Under the pieces are notes generated by a model. The model saw nothing but the letters and a program-made list of their open reading frames with translations, did not search any database and was not told the DNA's origin. The position numbers and the translations under genes were made by a program. 64,000 bases of DNA from Streptomyces sp. NRRL S-350 (GTDB lineage: Bacteria > Actinomycetota > Actinomycetes > Streptomycetales > Streptomycetaceae): NCBI RefSeq assembly GCF_000719705.1, contig NZ_JOHO01000020.1, forward strand, positions 62,001 to 126,000. Reading direction: 5' to 3'. Positions 10,111 to 18,803 of this stretch are shown one piece after another; position 1 is the stretch's first letter, and every line of letters starts with the position of its first letter.

Positions 10111-10691
10111 TCCGGCCGGGGCGTCGGGGCGCCCGGGCCCGGGACGTCGCCCCCGGGACGTCCGGGCGTCGGGAAGGGCAGAGCGGCGGCGGGCGCGGGG
10201 CCCTCCCCCGGTTCCGCGCCGCCGCCGTGTGCCGTCGCTCCGCCGTTCCCCCCACGGGCGGCGGTGGCGAACTCCCCCGCGGCCGGTCTCCCCCCGGCCC
10301 GCTCCGCCGCCCCGTGTCGGCGGTGCGGGGACCGTGACCAGCCCCGTGGCGAACCTCCGCCGCCGCCCCCTGACGCTCGCGCCGGGGGACGGACGGGTCC
10401 GCCGCCCGAGCGGGACGGCGCCCGACGCGCCGCCCTCCCGGGTGCCCCTACTCTCCCGTCTTCGCAGGTCGGAGGCCACCCGCTGACGTACTCAACCGCA
10501 GATCTGAGTATCCGTACTCAGTCCCCGCGCAACCCCCGTCGCTCGACCGCCGCTCAGCCGTCGGTTCGCCGCCGGTGCCCGCCGAGTCCCCCGTCCGGGG
10601 AACCGGGGCCGGCGCCCACGGCGTCCCGGGTGCCGGTACGGTACGGCGGGGCCGGGCGGAACCGGCCCGGATGTGCGAGGAGGGGGAGGCC
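10111..10691. other. Intergenic region with clustered TACTCA/TGAGTA half-sites
   Basis: About 580 bases between divergent genes with no supported gene. The open frames across it are Arg/Pro-rich shadows. At 10489-10494, 10505-10510 and 10515-10520 there are three copies of a TACTCA/TGAGTA hexamer. The last two form a perfect hairpin (CTGAGTA, loop TCCG, TACTCAG, 10504-10521). This AT-richer island is the likely control region of the DUF4126 gene about 170 nt downstream. Confidence 0.5.
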
Positions 10692-11306
10692 ATGACGATC
10701 CTGCCGCTGATCTTCACCAGCGGACTGGCCAGCGGAATCAACGCCTACGCGGTGGTGCTGCTGCTCGGCCTGCTGGGGCGGTTCGCCGACGCGGAGTCGG
10801 TGCCGCACGCGCTGGAGCGCACGGATGTGCTGATCGCGGCCGCCGTGCTGTTCGCGGTGGAGGCGGTGGCCGACAAGATCCCGTACGTGGACAGCGTCTG
10901 GGACGTGGTCCACACCGTGATCCGGCCGATCGCCGGCGCCACCGTCGGCGTGCTCATCGCGAGCAACGACCCCGGCTCGCTCAGCGAGGTCGCGGCCGGC
11001 GCCATGGGCGGCACCACGGCGCTGCTCAGCCACCTGGTGAAGGCCTCGCTGCGGATGGCCGTCAACACCTCCCCCGAGCCGGCCAGCAACATCGTGGTCA
11101 GCATGGCGGAGGACCTCTCGGTGGCCGGCCTGGTCACCCTGGCGATCTTCCACCCCTGGCTGGCCGCCTCGATCGCCGCCGCGGTGCTGGCCGCCGGCCT
11201 GCTGCTGGTCTGGCTGGCGGTCAGCAGGATCCGCGCGTTCCGGGCCCGCCGCCGCGAGCGCAGGCTGGCCCGGGCCGCGGGGAACGCGTACGCACCGCAG
11301 GCCTAG
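10692..11306 (+). CDS. DUF4126 domain-containing membrane protein
   Basis: Integral membrane protein of 204 residues, function unknown. The N-terminus LPLIFTSGLASGINAYAVVLLLGLLGRF and the motif VEAVADKIPYVDSVWDVVHTVIRPIAG are typical of DUF4126. There are about four or five helices, ending in a basic tail (RIRAFRARRRERRLARA). The ATG at 10692 is preceded by GGGGGAGG. The CrtI-like gene starts 11 nt after the stop, so the two are probably co-transcribed. Confidence 0.92.
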   Translation: MTILPLIFTSGLASGINAYAVVLLLGLLGRFADAESVPHALERTDVLIAAAVLFAVEAVADKIPYVDSVWDVVHTVIRPIAGATVGVLIASNDPGSLSEVAAGAMGGTTALLSHLVKASLRMAVNTSPEPASNIVVSMAEDLSVAGLVTLAIFHPWLAASIAAAVLAAGLLLVWLAVSRIRAFRARRRERRLARAAGNAYAPQA

Positions 11307-11317
11307 GATCGGTTGCC

Positions 11318-12811
11318 ATGGCACGGATCGTCATCATCGGCGCAGGAATGAGCGGGCTCGCGGCGGCCTCCCGGCTGGCCACCCTCGGCCACCGGGTGAC
11401 GGTCTGCGAGGCGGGCGGCACGTACGGGGGCATGGTCGGCCGGTACGAGCGCGACGGCTTCGCGTTCGACACCGGGCCCGGGCTGCTCGCCCTCCCGGCC
11501 GTCTACCGCGACCTCGCGCTGAAGACGGGCAAGGAGCCGTTGGAGGAACTGGTCGACCTGGCCCCCGTCGACCCGGAGAGCCGGCACCTGTTCCCCGACG
11601 GCACCTGCGTGACCCTGCCGAACGCGTCCCGCGGCGGCGTCAGCCAGGCCCTGGACGAGGCCTTCGGGGCCGGCTCCGGCGCCCGCTGGAGCGCGGTGAT
11701 GAACCACGGCCGGACGGTCTGGGAGGCCACCCGCCGCCCGCTGCTGGAGGAGCCGCTCCCGGCCGACCGGAAGTTCCTGGGCACCGACCCGTACCCCGTG
11801 CCAGCGCGCCACGGCCTGGCCCGGCTGCGCCGCCCGCACCCGTGGTCCCTGGAGCACGTGGCCGCGCGCGAGCTCGACAGCCACCCCGGCCTGAGCGCCC
11901 TGCTGTTCGAACCGGCCGTGCGGTACGGCTTCACCCCGGCCGAGGCTCCCGCCGGGGCCACCGTGCTGCCGTACATGGAGCAGTCCTTCGGCGTCTGGTA
12001 CGTCCGGGGCGGCCTGCGGGCCCTCGCGGACGCGGTGTTCCGGCGCTGCGAGCTGCGCAAGGTCGGGTTCCGCTTCGACACCCCGGTCACCCGCGTGGTG
12101 GTCGAGGGCGGCCGGGCGGTCGGGGTCGAGACGGCGGACGGCCGGATCGACGCGGACCTGGTGGTCTCCGCCATGGACGCGGCCGCCCTCCGCCGCCACG
12201 GCCTCGTCGAGTGGCCGGGGGCGCCCTCCGGGGTGGGGGAGCCGCAGGAGGTGCCCGGCCGGTTCGGCGTGCTGCTCGCCCTGCGCGGACCCCGGCCGGC
12301 GGGCACCGCGCACCGCACGGTGGTGCACGCGGCCGACCCGGCCGAAGAGGCCAACGCGCTGACCCTCGCGGTGCCGCCCTGCGGGCGCCCCACCGTCCAG
12401 GTGCTGCGCCCGGACGACCCGGCGCTGCGCCCCGACGACGGGCACGAGAGCGTGGTGCTGACCGCGACCGTCCCGGCCCAGGGCGATGTCGACTGGACCG
12501 CCCCGGGCGTCGCCGACCACTACGCCGACCGGCTGCTCGCCCACGTGGACGCGGCCGGCCTCGGCCTGCGCGAACGGGTGCTGTGGCGGGTCGTGCGCAC
12601 CCCGGAGGACACCCGCCGGGAGACCGGCGCCCTCGGCGGCTCGGTCGCCCGCCCGGTCCTGGCCGGTTCGTCGGGGTGGTGGCTGAAGCCGGCCAACGAG
12701 TCTCCCGTCCCCGGCCTCTACCTGGTCGGCGGCAACGCCCACCCCGGCGGCGGCCTCGCCCGGGTGGGCATGTCGGCCTGCATCACCGCCGGGCTGATCG
12801 GCCCCTCGTAG
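11318..12811 (+). CDS. Phytoene desaturase-like FAD-dependent oxidoreductase
   Basis: Amine-oxidase/CrtI-type flavoprotein of 497 residues. The N-terminal dinucleotide fold is IVIIGAGMSGLAAASRLATLGHRVTVCEA, followed by YGGMVGRYERDGFAFDTGP, the flavin-contact region of carotenoid desaturases. The C-terminus GLYLVGGNAHPGGGLARVGMSACITA is the matching CrtI FAD motif. The DUF4126 gene precedes it in the same operon and no other carotenoid gene is nearby, so a true carotenoid desaturase role is doubtful. A polyprenyl or lipid-type substrate is possible. Confidence 0.88.
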   Translation: MARIVIIGAGMSGLAAASRLATLGHRVTVCEAGGTYGGMVGRYERDGFAFDTGPGLLALPAVYRDLALKTGKEPLEELVDLAPVDPESRHLFPDGTCVTLPNASRGGVSQALDEAFGAGSGARWSAVMNHGRTVWEATRRPLLEEPLPADRKFLGTDPYPVPARHGLARLRRPHPWSLEHVAARELDSHPGLSALLFEPAVRYGFTPAEAPAGATVLPYMEQSFGVWYVRGGLRALADAVFRRCELRKVGFRFDTPVTRVVVEGGRAVGVETADGRIDADLVVSAMDAAALRRHGLVEWPGAPSGVGEPQEVPGRFGVLLALRGPRPAGTAHRTVVHAADPAEEANALTLAVPPCGRPTVQVLRPDDPALRPDDGHESVVLTATVPAQGDVDWTAPGVADHYADRLLAHVDAAGLGLRERVLWRVVRTPEDTRRETGALGGSVARPVLAGSSGWWLKPANESPVPGLYLVGGNAHPGGGLARVGMSACITAGLIGPS

Positions 12812-12841
12812 GCCCCGGCGGCCCGGGTGGGCCCGGTCGGC

Positions 12842-13729
12842 TCAGCCCTGGTGCCAGGTGTTCTGCTGCTGGTAGCCGTAGTTCTGGTCGTACACCGGCT
12901 GCTGCGGGATGCCCTGGGGGTGCTGGTCGGGCTCGGGCTGGGGCTGCCATTGCTGCTGGTGGTGCTGGTGCTGGTACTGCTGCTGGGCGTTCGGATCCCA
13001 GGACTGCTGGTGCTGCGGCTGCTGCTCGTAGCCCGCGTACTGCTCCTGCTGGTGGCCCTGCTGCGGGTAGGCGCCGTACGGGTCCTGCTGGTGCTGCGGG
13101 TAGCCGCCGTAGGACGGCTGGTCGTAGCCGAAGGCGGCCTGCTGCTGGGTCTGCCACTGCTGCTGCTCGTAGCCGCCCTGGTAGGCGGCGGTGTACGGGT
13201 CCTGGGGCTGCTGCTGTGCCTGCGGCTGCTGCTCGTAGTACGAGGGGGCGTAGATGCCGTCCTGGGCGAGCTCCTGCATCTCGAAGGCGGCGGTCTGCTC
13301 GACCTCCGGCGCCTCGTCGGGCTCCGGCGCGGCGGCCGGGGTCTCCTCGACGGCGCTGACCTCGCCGATCCGCTCCTCGGTGGCCGCGGCGGCGGCCACC
13401 GCGGCCGAGCCGCCGGTCAGGGCGCCGAGCAGCGGCACCTTGGCGAGCGGGCCAGGCAGGCTGCCGTCGGCCTTCCGCAGGGACCAGCCGTTCCGGTAGC
13501 CGCGCTTCACCGAGAGGGTGACGAAGGCCTGACCGGCCGCGAACAGCGCCGCGCCGACCCCGATCACCACGACGGACCCGAGGACCATCCCGGCGGCCAC
13601 GCCCAGGAAGCCGGCCAGCGCCACGACCCGCCAGTGCAGCGGTGCCCGGTTCTGCAGCAGCACCTCGGCGATCAGCCAGAGCGCCACCACCGCCAACGCG
13701 GCGTAAAGCAGCAGGTATCCGATGCCCAT
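12842..13729 (-). CDS. Membrane protein with Gln/Tyr-rich low-complexity tail
   Basis: A 295-residue protein with an N-terminal membrane part. Hydrophobic helices lie at about 3-22 (YLLLYAALAVVALWLIAEVL) and 33-67. Then come a basic stretch, an acidic linker (about 115-150) and a low-complexity tail of roughly 140 residues dominated by Gln, Tyr, Pro and Gly with repeated QQ, YGGY and PQQ units. The ATG at 13729 has GGAGG 9-10 nt upstream. Similar Q-rich tails occur on streptomycete envelope or tip-growth proteins, but I cannot name this family. Convergent with the CrtI-like gene. Confidence 0.8.
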   Translation of the reverse strand: MGIGYLLLYAALAVVALWLIAEVLLQNRAPLHWRVVALAGFLGVAAGMVLGSVVVIGVGAALFAAGQAFVTLSVKRGYRNGWSLRKADGSLPGPLAKVPLLGALTGGSAAVAAAAATEERIGEVSAVEETPAAAPEPDEAPEVEQTAAFEMQELAQDGIYAPSYYEQQPQAQQQPQDPYTAAYQGGYEQQQWQTQQQAAFGYDQPSYGGYPQHQQDPYGAYPQQGHQQEQYAGYEQQPQHQQSWDPNAQQQYQHQHHQQQWQPQPEPDQHPQGIPQQPVYDQNYGYQQQNTWHQG

Positions 13730-13852
13730 CCGCCCGCTACCTCCAGTCACGTGCCCGCGCGTGTCCGCCGCGCGTGTCCGGCGACTGTACCGGTTCAACG
13801 GCCGGGGTACCGCATCGCGTTCCCGCCGCACGGGGCACCGGCCGCACACGAC

Positions 13853-13886
13853 CGAGCCCGCCACCGTCGGGACGGTGACGGGCTCG
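13853..13886 (-). terminator. Terminator of metF
   Basis: A 16-bp hairpin with a 2-nt loop (arms start CGAGCCCG and end CGGGCTCG). The single mismatch becomes a G-U pair in minus-strand RNA, which points to metF. It lies 46 nt beyond the metF stop. No U-tract. Confidence 0.7.
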
Positions 13887-13932
13887 TGAACACCCGGCGC
13901 CAGTAGGCCGTTCGAGGGGCGCGGGCCGCCGC

Positions 13933-14847
13933 TCAGCGCTGGTGCAGCCCCAGGTTCTGGTAGATCTCCAGCGTCGCCGTCGAGTGGTTCAGCGTGATGA
14001 AGTGCAGGCCCGGCGCGCCTTCGTCGAGGAGGCGTTCCGCCATCGCCGTGGCGTGCTCGATGCCGACGGCCCGCAACGCCGCCGGGTCGTCGATGGCCGC
14101 CCGCAGGCGGGCCTCCAGGTCGGCGGGGAAGGGCGAGCCGCTGAGCTGCGGGAAGCGCTCCAGTTGCCTGGCGTTGGTCACCGGCATGATCTCCGGGATG
14201 ATCGGCGTCTCGCAGCCCGCGGCGGTCACCCGGTCGCGCAGCCGCAGGTAGTCGTCCACCTCGAAGAACATCTGGGTGATCGCGTAGTCGGCCCCGGAGC
14301 GGATCTTCGCCACGAAGTGCCGGATGTCCTCGTCCCAGTCGGTCGAGCGCGGGTGCATGTTCGGCGAGGCCGCGACGCCCACGCAGAAGTCGCCGATGCC
14401 CTTGATGAGCTCCACCAGCTCGTACGCGTAGGTGACGCCCTCGGGGTGCGAGACCCACTCGCCCATCGGGTCGCCGGGCGGGTCCCCCCGGACGGCGAGG
14501 ACGTTCCGGACGCCCTGGTCGGCGTACTGGCCGATGATGTTGCGCAGTTCCGCGATCGAGTGGTCCACGGCGGTCAGGTGGGCGACCGGGGTGAGCGTGG
14601 TCTCGGTCGCGATCCGCCCGACCATGTTGACGGTGCGCTCGCGGGAGGAGCCGCCGGCGCCGTACGTCATGCAGACGAAGTTGGGGTCGAGCGGTTCGAG
14701 TCGACGGATGGCGTCCCAGAGCTTCTGCTCGCCGGCCTCCGTGCGCGGCGGCATGAACTCGAAGGAGAAGGAGCGCTTGCCGGCCGCCAGGAGTTCGCGC
14801 ACCGTCAGTGCGCGATCCGTTCTCGTGGAAGCGATACCGAGTGCCAT
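13933..14847 (-). CDS. metF: 5,10-methylenetetrahydrofolate reductase
   Basis: FAD enzyme that reduces 5,10-methylene-THF to 5-methyl-THF for methionine synthesis. The 304-residue protein has [21 protein letters not shown] (catalytic Glu and substrate region, about 27-47), [27 protein letters not shown], and [20 protein letters not shown], all standard for MetF. Length is normal for the bacterial enzyme. It is divergent from the polyprenyl synthase with a 208-nt shared promoter region. A CCGGCCT/AGGCCGG inverted repeat at 14861-14880 overlaps the likely metF promoter. Confidence 0.96.
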   Translation of the reverse strand: MALGIASTRTDRALTVRELLAAGKRSFSFEFMPPRTEAGEQKLWDAIRRLEPLDPNFVCMTYGAGGSSRERTVNMVGRIATETTLTPVAHLTAVDHSIAELRNIIGQYADQGVRNVLAVRGDPPGDPMGEWVSHPEGVTYAYELVELIKGIGDFCVGVAASPNMHPRSTDWDEDIRHFVAKIRSGADYAITQMFFEVDDYLRLRDRVTAAGCETPIIPEIMPVTNARQLERFPQLSGSPFPADLEARLRAAIDDPAALRAVGIEHATAMAERLLDEGAPGLHFITLNHSTATLEIYQNLGLHQR

Positions 14848-15055
14848 GCTGGCAGGCTATCCGGCCTTCGAGGAGGCCGGACAACCTCATCCCACGGATT
14901 GAGACAATCGACGGACGCCGTTCCGGTTCGTCCGGCGGCCGCTCCCCGGCGGCTCCGGGAAGGCCCACGGCGCCCCGGCGCCGGGCCGATCGCACAGCCG
15001 TTCCCGGCCGCCCCGCTACGCTTGCTGCACCCCAGAGAACCAGCGGAGCCCCATC

Positions 15056-16171
15056 GTGACCTCGTCCAGCACCCGGCCGGCCAACCCCATTGACGTGGAG
15101 GACGTCCGCACACGCGTCAACGCCGCGCTCGCCGCGTTCATGGACGGCCAGTCCGCGCTGCTCGGCAAGATCTCGCCCCAGCTGCTGCCGGTCTCCGACG
15201 CGCTGCGCGACTTCCTGCTGGACGGCGGCAAGCGACTGCGCCCGGCCTTCTGCTACTGGGGCTGGCGCGCCGCCGGCGGCCCGGCCGGGGGCGCGCCGGG
15301 AGACCCGATCGCCAACGCGGCCGCCGCCCTGGAACTGCTCCAGGCGAGCGCCCTGGTGCACGACGACCTGATGGACCGCAGCGACACCCGCCGCGGCCTG
15401 CCCGCGGTCCACCGCCGCTTCGAGGCGCTGCACCGCGACAGCGGCTGGCGCGGCGACCGCGAGCAGTACGGCGCCTCGGCCGCCGTCCTGCTCGGCGACC
15501 TGCTGCTGATCTGGTGCGACGAGCTGTTCCTGCGCTCGGGCCTGGAGCCCGCCGCCGTGCTGGCCGCCAAGCCGGTGTTCGACCTGATGCGCACCGAGGT
15601 CATGCTGGGCCAGTACCTGGACGTGCTGGAGCCGGTGGCCGGCGACTCGACGGACGAGGGCGCGCCGGACCGGGCGCGCACGGTGCTGCACTACAAGTCC
15701 GCGAAGTACACGATCGAGCGGCCGCTGCAGGTCGGCGCCCTGCTGGCGGGCGCCGGGCCGCAGCTGGTCGAGGGCCTCGGGGCGTTCGGGCTGCCGCTGG
15801 GCGAGGCCTTCCAGCTGCGGGACGACCTGCTCGGCGTGTTCGGGGATCCGGCCGTCACCGGCAAGCCGGCCGGCGACGACCTGCGCGAGGGCAAGCGGAC
15901 GCTGCTGGTCGCCCACGCGATGCGGGGCCTGCCCGCCGCCGACGCCCGGCACCTGGACGAGCGGCTCGGCGCGCCGGACCTGGCGCCCGAGGAGGTGGCC
16001 CGGCTGCGCGAACTGGTCGCCCGCAGCGGAGCGCCCGAGCTGGTGGAGCAGCGGATCGACGAGCTGATGCGGCAGTGCCTGGCCGCGCTGGAGGCGGCGC
16101 CGCTGGCGGACGAGCGGGCCCGCGGGGTGCTGCTGGCGCTGGCCGAGGCCGCCACCGTCCGCAAGTACTGA
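15056..16171 (+). CDS. Polyprenyl diphosphate synthase
   Basis: Trans-isoprenyl diphosphate synthase that condenses IPP onto allylic diphosphates, supplying precursors for quinones or other isoprenoids. The 371-residue protein has FLLDGGKRLRPAFCYWG, the first aspartate-rich motif VHDDLMDRSDTRRG (about 101-114), the chain-length region before it, and a second motif FQLRDDLLGVFGD. It starts with GTG at 15056. The closest neighbourhood match is mycobacterial idsA2 (Rv2173), also beside a MetF-like gene. Product chain length cannot be told from sequence alone. Confidence 0.93.
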   Translation: MTSSSTRPANPIDVEDVRTRVNAALAAFMDGQSALLGKISPQLLPVSDALRDFLLDGGKRLRPAFCYWGWRAAGGPAGGAPGDPIANAAAALELLQASALVHDDLMDRSDTRRGLPAVHRRFEALHRDSGWRGDREQYGASAAVLLGDLLLIWCDELFLRSGLEPAAVLAAKPVFDLMRTEVMLGQYLDVLEPVAGDSTDEGAPDRARTVLHYKSAKYTIERPLQVGALLAGAGPQLVEGLGAFGLPLGEAFQLRDDLLGVFGDPAVTGKPAGDDLREGKRTLLVAHAMRGLPAADARHLDERLGAPDLAPEEVARLRELVARSGAPELVEQRIDELMRQCLAALEAAPLADERARGVLLALAEAATVRKY

Positions 16172-16240
16172 AAGCACTGCGAGTACTGCGAGCACTTCAA
16201 GGCTTCGAGTACTGCGCGTACTGCGAGTGCTGAGCGACGG
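16172..16240. repeat. Short ACTGCGAGTACT-type repeats between convergent genes
   Basis: The gap between the polyprenyl synthase and thiE stops contains at least four imperfect copies of a unit like GAGTACTGCG, plus outer AGCACT/AGTGCT and inner AGTAC-TGCGC-GTACT inverted arms. The units can fold on both strands and may act as a bidirectional terminator. The repeated word is unlike the surrounding sequence. Confidence 0.55.
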
Positions 16241-16261
16241 CGGCGGCCCCGGATCCCGGCG

Positions 16262-16912
16262 TCAGGCCGCGCGCACCCGGCGGGACAGCTCGGCGGCGGC
16301 CGCCCGGGGGTCGTCCGCGGCCGTGATGGCCCGGACCACGACGATCCGGCGGGCCCCGGCGGCCAGGACCTGATCCACGTTGCCGAGGTCGATCCCGCCG
16401 ATGGCGAACCACGGCCGGTCGGTGTCCTGCTTCGCCGCGTACGAGACCAGGCCGAGGCCGGGTGCCGGGCGGCCCGGCTTGGTCGGCGTCGGCCAGACCG
16501 GGCCGGTGCAGAAGTAGTCCACCCCCGCCTCGGTGACCGCGGCGTCCACCTCGGACTCGGCGTGGCAGGACCGGCCGATCAGGACGTCCTCGCCCAGGAT
16601 CGCCCGCGCGGCGGGCACCGGGAGGTCGTCCTGGCCGAGGTGCAGCACGTCCGGCCGGGCCGCGTGGGCGACGTCGGCGCGGTCGTTGACGGACAGCAGC
16701 TTGCCGTGGCGGCGGCAGGCGTCCGCGAAGACCTCCAGGGCCGCCAGCTCCTGCCTGGCCTCCAGGCCCTTGTCGCGCAGCTGGACGATGTCGACGCCGC
16801 CGGCCAGCGCCGCGTCCAGGAACTCGGGCAGGTCGCCCTGCTCGCGCCGGGCATCGGTGCACAGGTAGAGCCGGGCGTCGGCGAGCCGGGCGCGCGGGGT
16901 GTCCGCCGCCAT
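16262..16912 (-). CDS. thiE: Thiamine-phosphate synthase
   Basis: Joins HMP-diphosphate and thiazole phosphate to make thiamine phosphate. The 216-residue TIM-barrel has [78 protein letters not shown] and WFAIGGID, all ThiE signatures. The ATG overlaps the stop of the upstream Rv2175c-like gene (TGATG), so the two are translationally coupled. It is separate from the thiOSG operon 2 kb away and has no riboswitch of its own visible. Confidence 0.95.
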   Translation of the reverse strand: MAADTPRARLADARLYLCTDARREQGDLPEFLDAALAGGVDIVQLRDKGLEARQELAALEVFADACRRHGKLLSVNDRADVAHAARPDVLHLGQDDLPVPAARAILGEDVLIGRSCHAESEVDAAVTEAGVDYFCTGPVWPTPTKPGRPAPGLGLVSYAAKQDTDRPWFAIGGIDLGNVDQVLAAGARRIVVVRAITAADDPRAAAAELSRRVRAA

Positions 16913-17277
16913 CAGATCAGCATCGCCTGGGCGCGGCGCTTGACCTCGGTGCCGCGGTTCTCGCGCAGCGCCTGGATCGGGCTGCCGGGCAGCGACGGGT
17001 CCTCGGTGAACAGCCACTCCAGGATCTCGACGTCGCTGTAGCCGCAGTCGCGAAGGACGGTCAGGGTGCCGGACAGGTGCTTGACCAGGCCCGGACCGTC
17101 GATGAACGCCGCGGGTACCTGCAGCGACTTGTTCGGGCCCCGCCGGACGGCGATCAGGCCGCCGTTGCGCACCAGGTCCCGGACCTCGGTGACGCGGACG
17201 CCCCACTGCTCCGAGATGTCGGGCAGGTACATCCACTCGGGGACCAGGGCTTCAATCTTGCTTTCGATCTCACTCAC
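16912..17277 (-). CDS. Rv2175c family DNA-binding protein
   Basis: Small winged-helix protein of 121 residues. The motif [43 protein letters not shown] is the family's DNA-binding half, and the C-terminal part ([27 protein letters not shown]) is the helical half. In M. tuberculosis Rv2175c is a substrate of the kinase PknL, encoded next door, with phosphorylation near the N-terminus. Here a PASTA kinase lies 3.8 kb away. The first Thr in this protein is at residue 30, so the mycobacterial site is not conserved. The GTG start at 17277 gives [11 protein letters not shown]. Confidence 0.9.
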   Translation of the reverse strand: MSEIESKIEALVPEWMYLPDISEQWGVRVTEVRDLVRNGGLIAVRRGPNKSLQVPAAFIDGPGLVKHLSGTLTVLRDCGYSDVEILEWLFTEDPSLPGSPIQALRENRGTEVKRRAQAMLI

Positions 17278-17384
17278 GCCACCAGACTGCCACCTCCGGG
17301 GCCCGCCGCGCACCAGTGGCCCCGCCGGGGCCTGCCCGGCGCCCCCGCCGGGGCCCCGCCGGAGCGCCGGTGGGGAGCGGCCGG

Positions 17385-18584
17385 TCAGGCGGTGGCCGAC
17401 TTCAGCGGGACCGCCGGGTCGGCCGCCCGGGCCGGGTCCAGTGCGGTGCCGCGCTCGATCAGCTTCCGCCCCTGGGTGAGGTCGCGCGGCCGGTCCACGG
17501 TCAGCAGGGCGCTCGGCACCCCGTCGCGCAGCCACAGCACCGCCCAGGAGGCGTCCTGCGGACTGCCGCGCCACAGCGGCTCGTCGCCCTCGGCGTGCCG
17601 GCCGGCGTACTGGACCATCCGCCCGAACTGCTCCGACCAGAAGTACGGCACCGGGTCGTACGGCGGCGCGTCCGCGCCGAGGACGGCCGCGGCCGCCGCC
17701 TCGCCGGACTGCAGCGCGTGGTCCCAGTGCTGGACGGCCAGCCGACCGCCGGCCCGCGCCGAGGGGTAGCTGACGCAGTCGCCGGCCGCGAAGACGCCGG
17801 GCAGGGCGGTGCGCAGGTGCCCGTCCACCACGACGGCGCCGGTCCCGTCCAACTCGACGCCGGAGCCGGCCAGCCAGCCGGTCGCGGGCCGGGCGCCGAT
17901 GCCGACCACCACCTCGTCGGCGGGCAGGTGAGAGCCGTCGGCCAGCAGCACCGCGCCGGGCTCGACGGCGGCGACGCCGACCCCGCAGCGCAGGTCGACG
18001 CCGGCCTCGGCGTACCAGGCGGCCATCGCCGAGCCGATCGCGGTCGGCAGCGCGCCGGGCAGCGGCGCCGGGCCGGCCTCGACGACGGTCACCTCGCAAC
18101 CCGCCTCGCGGGCGGCCGTGGACACCTCCGCACCGATCCAGCCCGCGCCGACCAGCACCAGCCGCAGGCCGGGGCGCAGCAGGGCGCGCAGCGCCAGGGC
18201 GTCGTCCAGGGTGTGCAGCAGGTGCGCGCGCTCGGCGCCGGGCAGGGCGCGCGGGACGGCGCCGGTGGCGATCACCAGCGAGCCGTAGGGCAGGTCGCCG
18301 CCGTCGGTGTGCAGCACGCCCGGGGTGAGGCCGGTGGCGCGGCGGCCGGTGAGCACCTCGATGCCGAGGTTCGCGTAGTCGATGTCCAGGGCGGTGGTGT
18401 CGCTCTTGCCGAGCAGCACGTCCTTGGAGAGCGGCGGCCGGTCGTACGGTGCGTGCGGCTCCTCGCCGACCAGCACGATCCGCCCCCGCCAACCGCCCTG
18501 CCGCAGCTTCAGGGCGCACTGCGCCCCGGCCAGCCCTGCCCCGACGACGACGACCGCCTGATCCGTCCCGCTCAGCTCTGCCAC
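17385..18584 (-). CDS. NAD(P)/FAD-dependent oxidoreductase, ferredoxin reductase type
   Basis: Flavoprotein reductase of 399 residues. It has the FAD fold VVVVGAGLAGAQCALKL, the NAD(P) fold LVLVGAGWIGAEVSTAA, GVFAAGDCVSYP near the C-terminus, and a Reductase_C-like tail with VPYFWSEQFGRMVQYAGRH. This is the architecture of rubredoxin/ferredoxin reductases for small redox proteins or oxygenases. The GTG at 18584 precedes the fold by about a dozen residues. No partner ferredoxin or oxygenase is adjacent. It is divergent from the TPP-controlled thi operon. Confidence 0.9.
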   Translation of the reverse strand: MAELSGTDQAVVVVGAGLAGAQCALKLRQGGWRGRIVLVGEEPHAPYDRPPLSKDVLLGKSDTTALDIDYANLGIEVLTGRRATGLTPGVLHTDGGDLPYGSLVIATGAVPRALPGAERAHLLHTLDDALALRALLRPGLRLVLVGAGWIGAEVSTAAREAGCEVTVVEAGPAPLPGALPTAIGSAMAAWYAEAGVDLRCGVGVAAVEPGAVLLADGSHLPADEVVVGIGARPATGWLAGSGVELDGTGAVVVDGHLRTALPGVFAAGDCVSYPSARAGGRLAVQHWDHALQSGEAAAAAVLGADAPPYDPVPYFWSEQFGRMVQYAGRHAEGDEPLWRGSPQDASWAVLWLRDGVPSALLTVDRPRDLTQGRKLIERGTALDPARAADPAVPLKSATA

Positions 18585-18697
18585 GCCCGTCACTGTACCC
18601 AGCACCTGCGGAGCCCCCCGGCGGCGGCCGTCCTGCCCACCCCTGTCCACCCTTCGTACGGGCCTTCGGCCGGGCCGGGCCCCGGCGTTATGGTGGG

Positions 18698-18795
18698 GGC
18701 ACCATCACGGGAGCCCGGCGAACCGGGCTGAGAGGCGGGCTGGCACGGCCCGCGACCGTCCGAACCTGATCCGGGTCATACCGGCGAAGGGAGAA
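18698..18795 (+). promoter_or_regulatory. TPP riboswitch (THI element)
   Basis: The conserved thi-box core is clear: ACGGGAGC, GGGCTGAGAGG, CGACCGTCCGAACCTGATC and CCGGGTCATACCGGCGAAGGGA. The last block contains GAAGGGAG, which is also the thiO ribosome binding site, so ligand binding should hide it and block translation of thiOSG when thiamine diphosphate is abundant. Confidence 0.95.
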
Positions 18796-18803
18796 GAGCG
18801 GCT

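Noticed and set aside
11318..12811. Carotenoid cluster
   Set aside because: One CrtI-like flavoprotein alone, with a polyprenyl synthase 2.2 kb away in another unit; no crtB, crtY or similar.
13003..13210. CTGCTG/CAGCAG-type repeats as a DNA repeat array
   Set aside because: They are codons of the Gln-rich tail of the protein on the minus strand, not a separate repeat element.
12842..16195. A 1117-codon minus-strand open frame spanning the Q-rich protein, metF and the antisense of the polyprenyl synthase
   Set aside because: Only the last 295 codons are a real protein. The rest is antisense or off-frame, with Arg/Gly/Ala shadow composition.
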